DNA of 47,191 nucleotides, from NCBI GenBank assembly GCA_900756555.1, contig CAAEKP010000060.1, forward strand, positions 1 through 47,191, written 5' to 3'. Under the pieces are notes generated by a model that was given only the letters and a program-made list of their open reading frames with translations, made no database searches and was not told where the DNA came from. The DNA comes from Peptococcaceae bacterium. Its GTDB lineage: Bacteria > Bacillota > Peptococcia > Peptococcales > Peptococcaceae. Made by a program: the position numbers and the translations under genes. Position 1 is the stretch's first letter; every line of letters starts with the position of its first letter. Shown piece by piece: positions 6,126-14,830 of the stretch.

Positions 6126-7547
6126 TTATAAGTTGGTTTGTTTTTTTGCGCCAAATACAGCAATCAGCAGTAACAGCAAGTTCACTACACAAATACAGCC
6201 GTATGCGGCATGAAGACCATCTAACATAGCTAAGGTTTCTGTGTTTTGTGTGCTCCGGGTCATTGCAACGGTGGTAATTCCTGCGAACATAGTGGTGCCG
6301 ATGGCACCTGCTACGGAGCGCAGTGTGTTAAGCAGGGCTGTGGCATCAGCAGTTTTTTCTGTGGGTACAGCACTTAGCCCCCAGGTAATCAATGGCATTG
6401 TTACGCAGCCCATGCCAAATAGGCAGAGCATATCGAGTACAATTGCTATGGAAATGTTCATTTCATAAGGGATGATACTCATGCCTAAATTACAAAGCAA
6501 CATTGCAATGCTGCCGACGAACAACAAGGTACGAATTCCATGTCGGTCATAATAATTTCCAGTGGCTGGACTGATTGTAGCCATAAGCAGAGCGCCAGGC
6601 AAACTAAATATGCCAAAAAATGTGGCAGAGTAGCTTTTTACAGACTGTACATATAATGGTGAAAGCACGGAAAAGCCCATCAGCATCAAATTCAGCAGGA
6701 TTGTGGCAACACTGGCATAGGTAAATGTTTTGTATTTGGTAAAAAGTTGAACATCCAAAAATGGTTCTTTGAGCCGTAACTGTCGCCATATAAATATCAT
6801 AGTGGCACCTAGCCCTACAAGCAGTACAGCGCCGGTCTGCGGAGTAAGGAATGAATAGTTGCCCAAATTGCCAATAGCCAGTGTGATGCCACCGAAAGAG
6901 ATTGCGCTTAATGTAAAAGATATGGCATCAAATGGTTTCTGAGCGATGGGCAGGATATTATCAAATACGGCGAAGGCTAATAACAAAGTAGCCAGCATCA
7001 ACATTAGTACAATCCAGAAAACCATTTGCCAACCCACAAAGTCAATGATTAAACCTGTCAACATTGGCGCTATAATAGGAGCTACCCCCATAGCCATTCC
7101 GTACCATCCCATTATAGAGCCCGTTCGGTCAGGTGGATAGATAGAAAACAAAATAACCTGCCCCATTGGTCCTAAAATAGCAGCTCCAATGGCTTGTATC
7201 ACACGTCCTGCAATCAGCATAGAAAAATCTGAGGATACTGCACAGACAATAAGTCCAGCGCAAAATAATGTCAGAGAACTGCAATACAATCGTTTGCTAG
7301 GAACACTGGTAATCAGAGAGGGGCTGAGAGGAATAACAATAGCGGTCACCAGCGCATAAATACTGGTCAACCATTGTCCGGTACTGGCGTTAATTTGCAA
7401 ATCCGTCATGATGACGGGCAATGCGGTAATCAACGCTGTCATCATCATACTGCCAATGATTCCAGTAAGCATAATATTGAAAAAAATCAGTTCGCGTTTT
7501 TTATTTGTTAAGGTTATACTTGTACCTGTAGTAGTATTTGTAGTCAT
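6126..7547 (-). CDS. MFS drug/proton antiporter, DHA2 family
   Basis: A 473-residue polytopic membrane protein with the features of DHA2 (EmrB/Lde-type) 14-helix exporters: the start of helix 1 (FFNIMLTGIIGSMMMTALIT), motif A region and AGRVIQAIGAAILGPMGQV, and the antiporter motif C segment (GWYGMAMGVAPIIAPMLTG). It should export hydrophobic or aromatic compounds in exchange for protons. GGAGA precedes the ATG. It lies downstream of, and in the same direction as, the arylsulfate sulfotransferase gene, separated by about 100 bases with an inverted repeat (7591-7638). It is plausibly co-expressed and may export phenolic products. Substrate not determinable from sequence. Confidence 0.85.
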   Translation of the reverse strand: MTTNTTTGTSITLTNKKRELIFFNIMLTGIIGSMMMTALITALPVIMTDLQINASTGQWLTSIYALVTAIVIPLSPSLITSVPSKRLYCSSLTLFCAGLIVCAVSSDFSMLIAGRVIQAIGAAILGPMGQVILFSIYPPDRTGSIMGWYGMAMGVAPIIAPMLTGLIIDFVGWQMVFWIVLMLMLATLLLAFAVFDNILPIAQKPFDAISFTLSAISFGGITLAIGNLGNYSFLTPQTGAVLLVGLGATMIFIWRQLRLKEPFLDVQLFTKYKTFTYASVATILLNLMLMGFSVLSPLYVQSVKSYSATFFGIFSLPGALLMATISPATGNYYDRHGIRTLLFVGSIAMLLCNLGMSIIPYEMNISIAIVLDMLCLFGMGCVTMPLITWGLSAVPTEKTADATALLNTLRSVAGAIGTTMFAGITTVAMTRSTQNTETLAMLDGLHAAYGCICVVNLLLLLIAVFGAKKQTNL

Positions 7548-7590
7548 AATGTCTCCGCTTTCGTTTTCTATATATATTTAGATAAACTGC

Positions 7591-7638
7591 AAACTGCCGC
7601 ACCAGTAAAGGATGAAACCGGTGCGGCAGTTTTGTTTT
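7591..7638. terminator. Inverted repeat between sulfotransferase and exporter genes
   Basis: AAACTGCCGCACC (7591-7603) and GGTGCGGCAGTTT (7620-7632) form a 13-bp stem. The better T-tract (TTTTGTTTTG) is on the plus strand. On the minus strand, the coding direction here, the stem is followed only by TGCAGTTTATC. It may act as a partial terminator or mRNA-stabilising hairpin that lowers exporter expression. Confidence 0.5.
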
Positions 7639-7648
7639 GTGCTATTTT

Positions 7649-9202
7649 TTATCTATCTTTCTGCTGCAAAAAATTTTTTACGGCTTTTTCTTCATCTTTG
7701 GATTTGATGCAGAAATTGCTATCATCATAAACGCTTTCTGCATTATGAACGGTTACGGTAACCCCTTCACCATTTTTGCGCGGCGCAGCACCTGGCATAC
7801 GGAAGTCCAGAAGATTAATTGGTGGAATTGCAATTTCCTGTGGCTTTGCAGCACGTGGGCAATATTCGTATGGAACACGATAGGCTCTGTACATATAGTT
7901 CCCTCTGGAAAATTTAGAAGGGACAAAGCCGGCAGCAGCCAATGCTTCAAACAGTTCTGGTACACCACCATCTACATTAGTGCCTGGATCGGCTGTATAT
8001 GGATTTACATACTCCCAAACGGTTTCAAATTGTGGGGTAACTTCTGTCATGATCCCATAAGCACCCTGCGTGATTAATGTGTTACCGTTGGGCAAACGCT
8101 GTGCACTGCTGACGAAAGAACTGTAAAAACCATCGGCCATCGTTGGAATCATAAATCCAGCAGAGGCTGGTGTGTATTGCCATACGATTTCCAAGGTGAC
8201 AGGATTAAATTCTACAACACGAGAGTAGTCACGTTTTACATTTTCTTCGCCGTAGCGAGCGGTTGCATGTGTACTGCCATACCCAGCGCTGCCGCCGTTA
8301 TCGAAAACAAGAATATTTCCTGCGCCGGGCAGTCCTTTTGGAATCATATGGGCATGATGCTGACCGATAATCCAACCTAATTTTTCGAACTCTGGTTTAT
8401 TATAGTCAGGTCCTGTCTGCCACATAATTTCGCCAGTTTTTCTGCTGGTGATGGCAATGATGTTGCATTCACGACTATCCCAAATGATATTATCTGGATG
8501 AAAGCGTTCATCACCAGCGTCATACCATTTATTAGGTCCTAGATAGTTTGCGTTATTTACATGTGCCCAGTCGCCTTCGCCTTTACGTCCTGTCATACGC
8601 ATATTGGGGTTATAAAACATTGCCATGCGTGCGTCTGGAGAAAACCCCATTTCTTCGATATGATCTGCGGCCCACCACTGCCATAGGATATTTCCTTCAT
8701 AATCCACTTCTATCAGACCATCGTCAATGAGAGGGTATGGGGAAATTGCTTTTTTAGTGACATTGCGATGACATACCAGTAAGGTTTTACCAGAGTCGGT
8801 TTTGCAGTCTAATTCGGGAGAGTAATAACCGCAAGGATTCCCCTCTCTTTGAAAATCTGATTTCATACGAGCCTGCCAGCCTGGTGTTTCGTCTGGATCC
8901 TCGATATATTCTAATTTGTTCCACTGCCAAACAACGTTACCATCCCAATCAATTTGTGAAAGATCTTTATACTCTTTGGACGCGAATTTTCCGGGGCGCA
9001 TCTGTAACTGAGCCATAATATCCCCATTTTTCAGCATTTTAGCTGGAAAGCCGTTGACACCTTTCCAAAAATGAATCTCATTTCCGTTCATGTCAACCAA
9101 CATAATGCCCAAACCATCTATCGCTAATAAGTTAAAACCGTTCCAACATTTATCTGGTTCATAAACAGTAGTTCCTGTTGGATAAATTGTAGGTTGTGCC
9201 AT
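7649..9202 (-). CDS. Arylsulfate sulfotransferase (ASST), cytoplasmic type
   Basis: A 517-residue protein of the arylsulfotransferase (ASST) beta-propeller family, which transfers sulfate from one phenolic sulfate ester to another phenol without PAPS. Family features include repeated propeller strands (GNVVWQWN, GNILWQWW, EIMWQTGP, EIVWQYTP, ETVWEY), a conserved DWAHVNNANYL and GQHHAHMIPKG with candidate catalytic histidines, DNGGSAGYGS, and SSAQRLPNGNTLITQGAYG. There is no signal peptide (N-terminus MAQPTIYPTGTTVYEP), unlike the periplasmic enterobacterial enzymes, so it should act in the cytoplasm. ATGAGGAGGATGTGTT precedes the start. A good promoter (9311-9283) drives it. MFS genes on both sides could import aryl sulfates and export phenols or the reverse. 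Confidence 0.85.
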   Translation of the reverse strand: MAQPTIYPTGTTVYEPDKCWNGFNLLAIDGLGIMLVDMNGNEIHFWKGVNGFPAKMLKNGDIMAQLQMRPGKFASKEYKDLSQIDWDGNVVWQWNKLEYIEDPDETPGWQARMKSDFQREGNPCGYYSPELDCKTDSGKTLLVCHRNVTKKAISPYPLIDDGLIEVDYEGNILWQWWAADHIEEMGFSPDARMAMFYNPNMRMTGRKGEGDWAHVNNANYLGPNKWYDAGDERFHPDNIIWDSRECNIIAITSRKTGEIMWQTGPDYNKPEFEKLGWIIGQHHAHMIPKGLPGAGNILVFDNGGSAGYGSTHATARYGEENVKRDYSRVVEFNPVTLEIVWQYTPASAGFMIPTMADGFYSSFVSSAQRLPNGNTLITQGAYGIMTEVTPQFETVWEYVNPYTADPGTNVDGGVPELFEALAAAGFVPSKFSRGNYMYRAYRVPYEYCPRAAKPQEIAIPPINLLDFRMPGAAPRKNGEGVTVTVHNAESVYDDSNFCIKSKDEEKAVKNFLQQKDR

Positions 9203-9665
9203 AACACATCCTCCTCATATAAAAGTTAAATTCATTTTAGTTAAATTCATTTTTGGATCGCGATCGTATTTAACATAAGGTTATTATAGAGTGAAACTAC
9301 GATTGTGTCCAACAGGTATATACGATAAAACAGTAGTGAATACAGGAAAACCCGATTGCAGGAGGCTTTATAATTATGGGAGATGAGGTTTGCATAATAT
9401 GAAGAAGAATGTTTTTTTCCTGTGATATAGTAAAGAACGGATTCAATAGCAAAACAAACATTACTGCATATAATTGAGGATGTGTTAAAATCTTGTATGC
9501 TGTCGCCAGCATCTATGTTTTTATTGTTAGACAAAATATAAAAAAACAATATACTAAGTATTATAAAAGATCTTATAGAACGAGCTCGTAAAATTTTGCA
9601 TGGTGCAGTATGGAATGGTTGGTATTAGAGTTTTTAAAATTAGAAAATTGAAGGAGGAATTATTT
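9203..9665. promoter_or_regulatory. Divergent intergenic region of ASST and MFS genes
   Basis: The stretch holds no convincing gene. On the minus strand it has the ASST promoter: TGGACA (9311-9306), 17 bases, TATAAT (9288-9283). Between promoter and ASST start lie a perfect palindrome GATCGCGATC (9256-9265) and a 15-bp tandem duplication AGTTAAATTCATTTT (9224-9238 and 9239-9253); either could bind a regulator. A weaker plus-strand promoter for the MFS gene may be TAGACA-N16-TATACT near 9530-9555. ORFs across 9247-9549 have no ribosome site or family resemblance. Confidence 0.5.
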
Positions 9666-11057
9666 ATGGCGCAGAGTCAAGCTGCTCAAAATGCATGTGC
9701 ATATTTTGATAACATGAAGGAAATTGGCATCAAACATAAACACATGTTTTGGATTTTTTCTGTTTGTTATTTTTTTGATATGATGGACATGAACTTATTT
9801 GGCTCCATTGCATCTTCCGTACAGGCTACATTTTCATTAACAAACGAACATATTTCTCAGTTATCATCGTTATCATTCTATGGTATGTTCTTTGGTGGGC
9901 TGTTAGGTGGCTGGATGGCTGATAAAATCGGGAGAAAAAAAGCATTGTTGTATAATGTGTTGATTTTTTCGTTAGCGTCTTTAGGGAATGCGTTATTCAA
10001 CAACTATATACTATTTGCAATTTGCAGATTCTTTACAGGCTTTGGGATTATTGGCATGAACATTATTGCAATGGTTTATATTGCTGAGATGATGCCAGCA
10101 CATTCCAGAGGAAAATATCAGGGCTTGATGGCAGCAACTGGATCTCTAGGTGTTCCTTTTGGAATTATCCTTTCTGCAATGGTTGTACCGCGCAGCCCAG
10201 AGGCATGGCGTATCATGTTCTTACTAGGGGGCATTGGTGTTATTTTGTTTCCAATAGGGATTAAATGGTTGTATGAAAGCCCAAGATGGTTGGTATCTAA
10301 AGGACGTGCAGAAGAAGCGGATAAAATAGTGGAAATTATGTCTGGAGAGCCCTCTAATTTGGTAGCCTCTGGTATTGTGTGCGTGGAAAGTAAAGTTGGT
10401 ATGTTGGAAGCACTGGGCTTCTTGTTTAGTAAAAAACAAATTGGCAGTACACTTGCCTTAGCAATTATGGCTATTGGTTGTGTAGTTGGTGGCTTTTATA
10501 TGGCCAACTGGACAGTAGTAATTCTGGTTCAAATGGGATATGAATTGCAGACAATATTGACCTTCTCTATTTTGGGTTGCTTTGGGGCTCCATTAGGCGA
10601 TTTTGTTTCTTCTAAAATTTCAGACTTAGGTGGTCGAAAAATTCCAATTGTAGTGATGTTGTTTACGGCAGCAGCAATGTGTATCATTAGTGGTTTAATG
10701 CCAACATTGCTGGCAGGCGTAACAGGTGTAGCAGCTTATATGATTATGAATTTGTTCCGTGCAGCCTGTGCTACCAGCGCAACTACGATGTATTGGACCT
10801 ATTTAGCAGAAAATCTGCCCAATAAATACCGGAGTACTGGAACGGGTTTAATTATGTCAGCTTCCAGATTATTGATTGGTGTTGTAACACCAACTGTTCC
10901 GGTATTTATGGCAATGCAGGGAATCAGTCCTATGTTTAACGTTTCTGCTGTTAACTCTGTGTTTTATATCATTCCTGCTGTAATTTGCTTAGTATGGGGC
11001 GGTAAAACCGCACAGAAATCCTTAGAACAAATTGAAGCAGAGGCCGCTGCAAGATAA
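9666..11057 (+). CDS. MFS transporter of the metabolite/sugar-porter-like type
   Basis: A 463-residue transporter starting at the ATG with a strong AAGGAGG upstream; the longer frame from 9600 lacks a ribosome site. Twelve hydrophobic segments are visible. Family signatures are GWMADKIGRKKAL between helices 2 and 3, RFFTGFGIIGMN, and YESPRWLVSKGR after helix 6, as in sugar-porter/aromatic-acid:H+ symporter-like carriers. It is divergent from the ASST gene and followed by a LysR gene on the opposite strand. Import of an aromatic sulfate ester or phenolic acid for the sulfotransferase is a context-based guess. The C-terminus is short and polar (EQIEAEAAAR). Confidence 0.85.
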   Translation: MAQSQAAQNACAYFDNMKEIGIKHKHMFWIFSVCYFFDMMDMNLFGSIASSVQATFSLTNEHISQLSSLSFYGMFFGGLLGGWMADKIGRKKALLYNVLIFSLASLGNALFNNYILFAICRFFTGFGIIGMNIIAMVYIAEMMPAHSRGKYQGLMAATGSLGVPFGIILSAMVVPRSPEAWRIMFLLGGIGVILFPIGIKWLYESPRWLVSKGRAEEADKIVEIMSGEPSNLVASGIVCVESKVGMLEALGFLFSKKQIGSTLALAIMAIGCVVGGFYMANWTVVILVQMGYELQTILTFSILGCFGAPLGDFVSSKISDLGGRKIPIVVMLFTAAAMCIISGLMPTLLAGVTGVAAYMIMNLFRAACATSATTMYWTYLAENLPNKYRSTGTGLIMSASRLLIGVVTPTVPVFMAMQGISPMFNVSAVNSVFYIIPAVICLVWGGKTAQKSLEQIEAEAAAR

Positions 11058-11125
11058 AGTAAAGATATATGTTATAATCTGCTGTCATCCCAATATGGCG
11101 CTGACAAAACGCATTTAACGACTGG

Positions 11126-12025
11126 TTAAATCTGTTGGACCAAAGAGACTGTCGTATCAATGAATGTTTGATAGAGTGGGTTCATGGATAGGTCTTCGTC
11201 ACGACAAACCAGGTATGTGATAATTGGTTTTGCATCTATAATGGGGAGGCAGCAGAAGTCTTTTTTTGGGTAAAGTAATTTATAAGCCTGGAAAGGCATT
11301 AGACAAATAGTGCTTTCTTCCTTCATAAATTTTTGGTGAATCTCTGTGTTATTAGAAACATGTAAGCAAAAATTTTGCGGTGTAAAAACGGAACTGTAAC
11401 CATACATGGTTTGCTTTAAATTGCGAACATCTTTAAATGACAGCATTTTTTGCATAGAAAGTGGTTTGTTTTTGGACATAACACAAACTAAGTCATCCGT
11501 ATAAAGTTTTTGAAAATGCAGTGGAACAGGCGCTTGTTGTTGTATCTGCTCGAAAGAGATGGCTCCATTTTCACTATATCCTAACAGGCCAAAATCAATT
11601 TTCCCTTGAACAACCAAGCTTAAAATAGTTTCGATGGGATGCTCTTGTGCATATAAAAAAACTTGTGGATAATCCATATGCATTTTTAGAAGTAAGTTTG
11701 TTAAAAGGGTACTGGTAGCTAGTGGGGCAACACTAATAATCAACTGACCGGTTAGTTGTGTTTTAGTAGCGTTATTTTGAAAATGCTGGATTAGAGAATT
11801 GTATTCATCTAACATATGTGTTGCATAACGAAGCACATATTTACCGTCGTCGGTGAACTCTACACCTGTTTTAGAACGCTTTAGAATTGTACAGTTTAAT
11901 TCGTTTTCCAAGTGTTTAATTGACTCACTAACAGCTTGTTGGCTGGAAAACATTCTTTTTGCGGTTGCATTAATAGAATTGGTTTTAGCAATATCAATCA
12001 AATAACGTAGTTGGTCAGAATGCAT
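11126..12025 (-). CDS. LysR-family transcriptional regulator
   Basis: A 299-residue protein with an N-terminal LysR helix-turn-helix (MHSDQLRYLIDIAKTNSINA, then MFSSQQAVSESIKHLENEL, ILKRSKTGVEFTDDG) and a typical effector domain. AAGGAGG precedes the ATG at good spacing. It is convergent with the MFS gene ending at 11057. It is similar in architecture to the LysR protein at 5241 but clearly a different paralogue. Both regulators bracket the ASST/MFS genes, so one may respond to the aryl sulfate and the other to the phenol. No direct operator evidence was found. Confidence 0.85.
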   Translation of the reverse strand: MHSDQLRYLIDIAKTNSINATAKRMFSSQQAVSESIKHLENELNCTILKRSKTGVEFTDDGKYVLRYATHMLDEYNSLIQHFQNNATKTQLTGQLIISVAPLATSTLLTNLLLKMHMDYPQVFLYAQEHPIETILSLVVQGKIDFGLLGYSENGAISFEQIQQQAPVPLHFQKLYTDDLVCVMSKNKPLSMQKMLSFKDVRNLKQTMYGYSSVFTPQNFCLHVSNNTEIHQKFMKEESTICLMPFQAYKLLYPKKDFCCLPIIDAKPIITYLVCRDEDLSMNPLYQTFIDTTVSLVQQI

Positions 12026-12112
12026 AAAACGGCCTCCTTGATAAAAACATAGATAAACTCATTATATCATAAAAAAATATTTTATGGTGGTTTTTATAGA
12101 AGGTTTGTGCGG

Positions 12113-12170
12113 AATGATAGAACCCTCCTATATTGGTTTTTGCCCAATATAGGAGGGTTCTATCATTTTT
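12113..12170 (+). terminator. Very strong 24-bp perfect hairpin
   Basis: AATGATAGAACCCTCCTATA (first 20 of 24 bases, 12113-12136) is perfectly complementary to 12144-12167 with a 7-base loop, followed by TTTTTG on the plus strand. Both flanking genes are on the minus strand (LysR start at 12025, tmk stop at 12227), so no annotated plus-strand gene ends here. On the minus strand it lies just after tmk but lacks a T-tract. Confidence 0.6.
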
Positions 12171-12226
12171 TGTTATCTAAATTATAGGTGGAAGAATTTT
12201 CACAATATTGCACAGTACTAGCTTCA

Positions 12227-12898
12227 TTAGATGCTCCGGTTCACCACCTGCATGATTTCCCGGTGAATATCGTCGATGGTGCGGATTTTTCCCTCGGCAA
12301 CGCAGTTAATGATGTGCCATTGCTGATGCTGGGCGATGGCGGTGGCGTTGTTGTAGGCCTGTTCCAGATAGTGCTGGTCGGCTTCGTGGATATCTTTGGT
12401 CAGCCCTTGTTTCAGTTCATTGCGCTGTTGGCGCAGCTGTAGGCTGTAAGCTGGCGGCATATCTAAAAAGATTACGCAGTCCGGGCGCGGCAGGCCAAAG
12501 ATATCGTATTCCAGTTCAGACAGCCAGTGGATGTAGCGCTCTTTCTCGGCTGCATCGGTGATTTTGCCTGCCTGATGCACCAGATTAGATGTCACATAGC
12601 GGTCAGCAATGATGATGCCGCCGTCCTGATAAAATTGCTGCCAGTCCTTGCGGAAGGAGGCAAAGCGGTCCACGGCAAAAAATACCGAAGTGGCAAAGGC
12701 ATTGACCGATTGCGGGTCGGTGCCAAATTCGCCGTTGAGATACATTTTAATTAAGCTGGACGAAGGGCTGTCGTAGTCAGGAAAGCTGACCTTGCGCACT
12801 GTCTGATGCTGCTGTTGCAGAGCCTGATAGAGCAGCTCTGTTTGGGTGGCTTTGCCGCTGCCATCGACGCCTTCGATGACGAATAATTTTCCGTTCAT
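12227..12898 (-). CDS. tmk: Thymidylate kinase (dTMP kinase)
   Basis: A 223-residue nucleoside monophosphate kinase that phosphorylates dTMP to dTDP for DNA synthesis. The P-loop is VIEGVDGSGKATQTELL, with Ala-Thr instead of the usual Thr-Thr/Ser-Thr after the Lys. The substrate-binding ADRYVTSNLVHQ (DRY motif) and CVIFLDMPP strand are present, and a lid region with RQQRNELKQGL follows. Length fits the family. It lies downstream of a YaaO-like decarboxylase on the same strand, the order found in Bacillus near the origin. A long palindromic element fills the gap between them. Confidence 0.85.
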   Translation of the reverse strand: MNGKLFVIEGVDGSGKATQTELLYQALQQQHQTVRKVSFPDYDSPSSSLIKMYLNGEFGTDPQSVNAFATSVFFAVDRFASFRKDWQQFYQDGGIIIADRYVTSNLVHQAGKITDAAEKERYIHWLSELEYDIFGLPRPDCVIFLDMPPAYSLQLRQQRNELKQGLTKDIHEADQHYLEQAYNNATAIAQHQQWHIINCVAEGKIRTIDDIHREIMQVVNRSI

Positions 12899-12919
12899 AT
12901 CCTACACTCTCCTATTATG

Positions 12920-13038
12920 GGGCTTGCCTTTTTTCCGCATAGCTGTGTTGTTTTTTATTTTTTTCGCCTTGCGTAGCATTAGTACGCGTCGCTCAAAAAA
13001 TAAAAAGCCGCCTTGCTCTGCGAAAAAAATCCTAAGCC
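12920..13038. repeat. Long nested palindromic element (copy A)
   Basis: Outer arms are GGCTTGCCTTTTTTCCGCAT (starting 12921) and CTCTGCGAAAAAAATCCTAA (starting 13015). The middle stem is TTTTTATTTTTT (12952-12963) with AAAAAATAAAAA (12995-13006). The core is GCGTA (12971-12975) with TACGC (12983-12987) around GCATTAG. The core and the GTTGTT, CGCT and AAGCCGCC segments recur at 17363-17484, but the arms there have unrelated sequence while still pairing with each other. It occupies the yaaO-tmk gap. Confidence 0.65.
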
Positions 13039-13062
13039 TTATTGGTTATATTGCAAAATACA

Positions 13063-14466
13063 TTATTTTAACACTGTAACTTTTTCTTCTGCGGTGCCGC
13101 CGCTGGCAATCCATAATTGCACGATTTCCCGGGTGATGATTTCACCGGGCACTAATAAGGGGATACCCGGCGGATAGCGCAGGATAAATTGTCCGGCGGT
13201 GCGGTCTGCGGCGTTGTGCCACGGGATTTGTTCTTTCTCCATGTAAAAGGCTTCGTGCAATGGATATTGCTGCTGAGGAATTTGCCTGCAATAAAAACTG
13301 GGCGCTGGTGTAACGGCTCGTTCTTGCTGCTTTGCGAAATCATCCAGCGACTGCAAGGCGTGATAGAGCCGTTCTGTCCATTGTGCTGTTGTCTGCAATG
13401 GCAGGATGAATAAGATACCGTTGTTATCGTGCATCTCGCTGTAGATGGCGTGATGCTCCCGCAGATAGGCATCCATCTCTGCGCCGGACAGTTTGTCGGA
13501 TAAAAGATATAGTTTGAATGGATCCTGCTGCCACTGCGGGTTCCACAACACTTGCAAGGTAGATAACGTGCGGTTGATTTTATCGTGCAGTGCAAAAATC
13601 AGCGGCAGGGATTGGTCAATGTGCGTTTGTGCCTGTTGCCCCATGTAGAGGCTGCCCGCTTCCAGCGAAGCCATCAGCAGATAAGATGGCGAGGTGGTTT
13701 GCAGCAGGCTGAGAAATGGTTCCGGCGATGGGCCAGTGTACTGAGCATTCACCAGCAAAGCGCTGCCCTGGGTGAGCACAGGCAGTGTTTTATGCCAGCT
13801 CTGCACCACCAGGTCTGCGCCTGCATCCAACAATGAGGTTGGCAGGTTTGCGTGAAAGTGCAGATGGGAGCCGTGGGCTTCGTCCACAATAACGGTGAGG
13901 TTGTGCTGCTTGGCAATTTGCACGCACTGCACATTCTCTGCGGTGATGCCCTGATAGGTAGGATTGACCAGAATCAGATTGCGGCAGTCTGGATAGCGGT
14001 TGATGTAGCTCTGCAATACCTCTGGGCTGATACCTGTGGGCAGGCTGGTGGCTTCGTCCAGTTCCAGCGGCAGATAGATTGGCTCTGCGTGCGCCAGCAA
14101 TAAGCTGTGATATACCGAGCGGTGTACATGGCGCGGCACGAACACCTGCCGATTGCTGCAAGCCGCCATGATGGCTGCCTGCAATCCGGCGGTGGTGCCG
14201 TTTACCAGATAAAAGCACTGAGCAGCGCCAAATATCTGCGCGGCCTGCTGTTGGCTCTGCGCAATGCAGCCGCTGGAAAAATGCAGATTGTCCAGCCAGT
14301 CTAATTCGGTGTAATCATAGCTGGCAAACTGACTGCCCCAGGCCTGCTGCAATGGCTCTGGCAAAAACACACCGTTCTTATGCCCCGGCGTGTGGCCGGA
14401 CAGCGGCTGCTGCTTGTGCAGCGTTTGCATCTGCTCCCACAAAAAAGCAGTATATGGATGGTTCAT
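13063..14466 (-). CDS. PLP-dependent Orn/Lys/Arg decarboxylase family protein (YaaO-like)
   Basis: A 467-residue fold-type I PLP enzyme of the Orn/Lys/Arg decarboxylase major-domain family. It shows LSGHTPGHKNG near the N-terminus, VDEAHGSHLHFH (cofactor-contacting Asp/His), and SWHKTLPVLTQGSALL with the Schiff-base lysine. A short C-terminal domain ends with PGIPLLVPGEIITREIVQLW. It lacks the N-terminal wing domain, as do the short Gram-positive forms. The ATG at 14466 fits the family start (MNHPYTAFLWEQMQTLHKQQ); the frame stays open upstream into a repeat element and that extension is rejected. The order yaaO-tmk matches Bacillus. Substrate (arginine, lysine or other) cannot be told. Confidence 0.8.
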   Translation of the reverse strand: MNHPYTAFLWEQMQTLHKQQPLSGHTPGHKNGVFLPEPLQQAWGSQFASYDYTELDWLDNLHFSSGCIAQSQQQAAQIFGAAQCFYLVNGTTAGLQAAIMAACSNRQVFVPRHVHRSVYHSLLLAHAEPIYLPLELDEATSLPTGISPEVLQSYINRYPDCRNLILVNPTYQGITAENVQCVQIAKQHNLTVIVDEAHGSHLHFHANLPTSLLDAGADLVVQSWHKTLPVLTQGSALLVNAQYTGPSPEPFLSLLQTTSPSYLLMASLEAGSLYMGQQAQTHIDQSLPLIFALHDKINRTLSTLQVLWNPQWQQDPFKLYLLSDKLSGAEMDAYLREHHAIYSEMHDNNGILFILPLQTTAQWTERLYHALQSLDDFAKQQERAVTPAPSFYCRQIPQQQYPLHEAFYMEKEQIPWHNAADRTAGQFILRYPPGIPLLVPGEIITREIVQLWIASGGTAEEKVTVLK

Positions 14467-14570
14467 TAATGTCACTTCATTTCTAAGATAATTGTATTTT
14501 TTTAGTATACCAAAAGGAACTGTCCTTTGTCTATCCCTCCAGTTATCCGACCAGAGAAGGTTGATGGGCC

Positions 14571-14640
14571 TGTCGCATTTTGTCGTAGGGCGGTGTGCCC
14601 ATGCCCGATGCTTTTCTGATCGGGTAAGCCGCCGTTGGTG
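14571..14640. repeat. Diverged third copy of the structured repeat
   Basis: The segment shares the core of the tandem repeat at 1-345: TTTTGTCG, GGCGGTGTG, ATGCCCGATGC, ATCGGGTAA. GGCGG (14589-14593) pairs with CCGCC (14629-14633) and CCCGAT (14604-14609) with ATCGGG (14619-14624). Outside the core it has diverged, but both stems are kept, which suggests that the fold matters. Confidence 0.6.
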
Positions 14641-14750
14641 CATTGCGCCAATATTTAAAAGAACCTTACGGATAGGACAAAATGGATAGCCGTTGTAAGT
14701 GTCGAAATGTTTGCGGTGTCATAGTACAAGAAAATTTTCGCCTTTTATTA

Positions 14751-14802
14751 TTGACATATGCCAATAACAGAGTATAATAAATCTTGTAAATGACATATGC
14801 CA
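14751..14802 (+). promoter_or_regulatory. Promoter with two TGACATATGCCA operator-like sites
   Basis: TTGACA (14751-14756), 16 bases, TATAAT (14773-14778) form a near-consensus promoter. The palindrome-like TGACATATGCCA occurs twice, at 14752-14763 over the -35 and at 14791-14802 just after the start site. A repressor bound at both would block initiation. The DUF134 protein encoded immediately downstream is the obvious candidate. Confidence 0.65.
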
Positions 14803-14830
14803 TAAATAAAAGCTGGAGGTGAGCTGCGTT

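Noticed and set aside
9247..9549. Overlapping minus-strand ORFs in the ASST/MFS gap
   Set aside because: They cover the ASST promoter, lack ribosome sites, and resemble no known protein.
13790..14218. Long alternative frames inside the YaaO-like gene
   Set aside because: The PLP enzyme frame carries all the motifs; the others are GC-skewed shadows.
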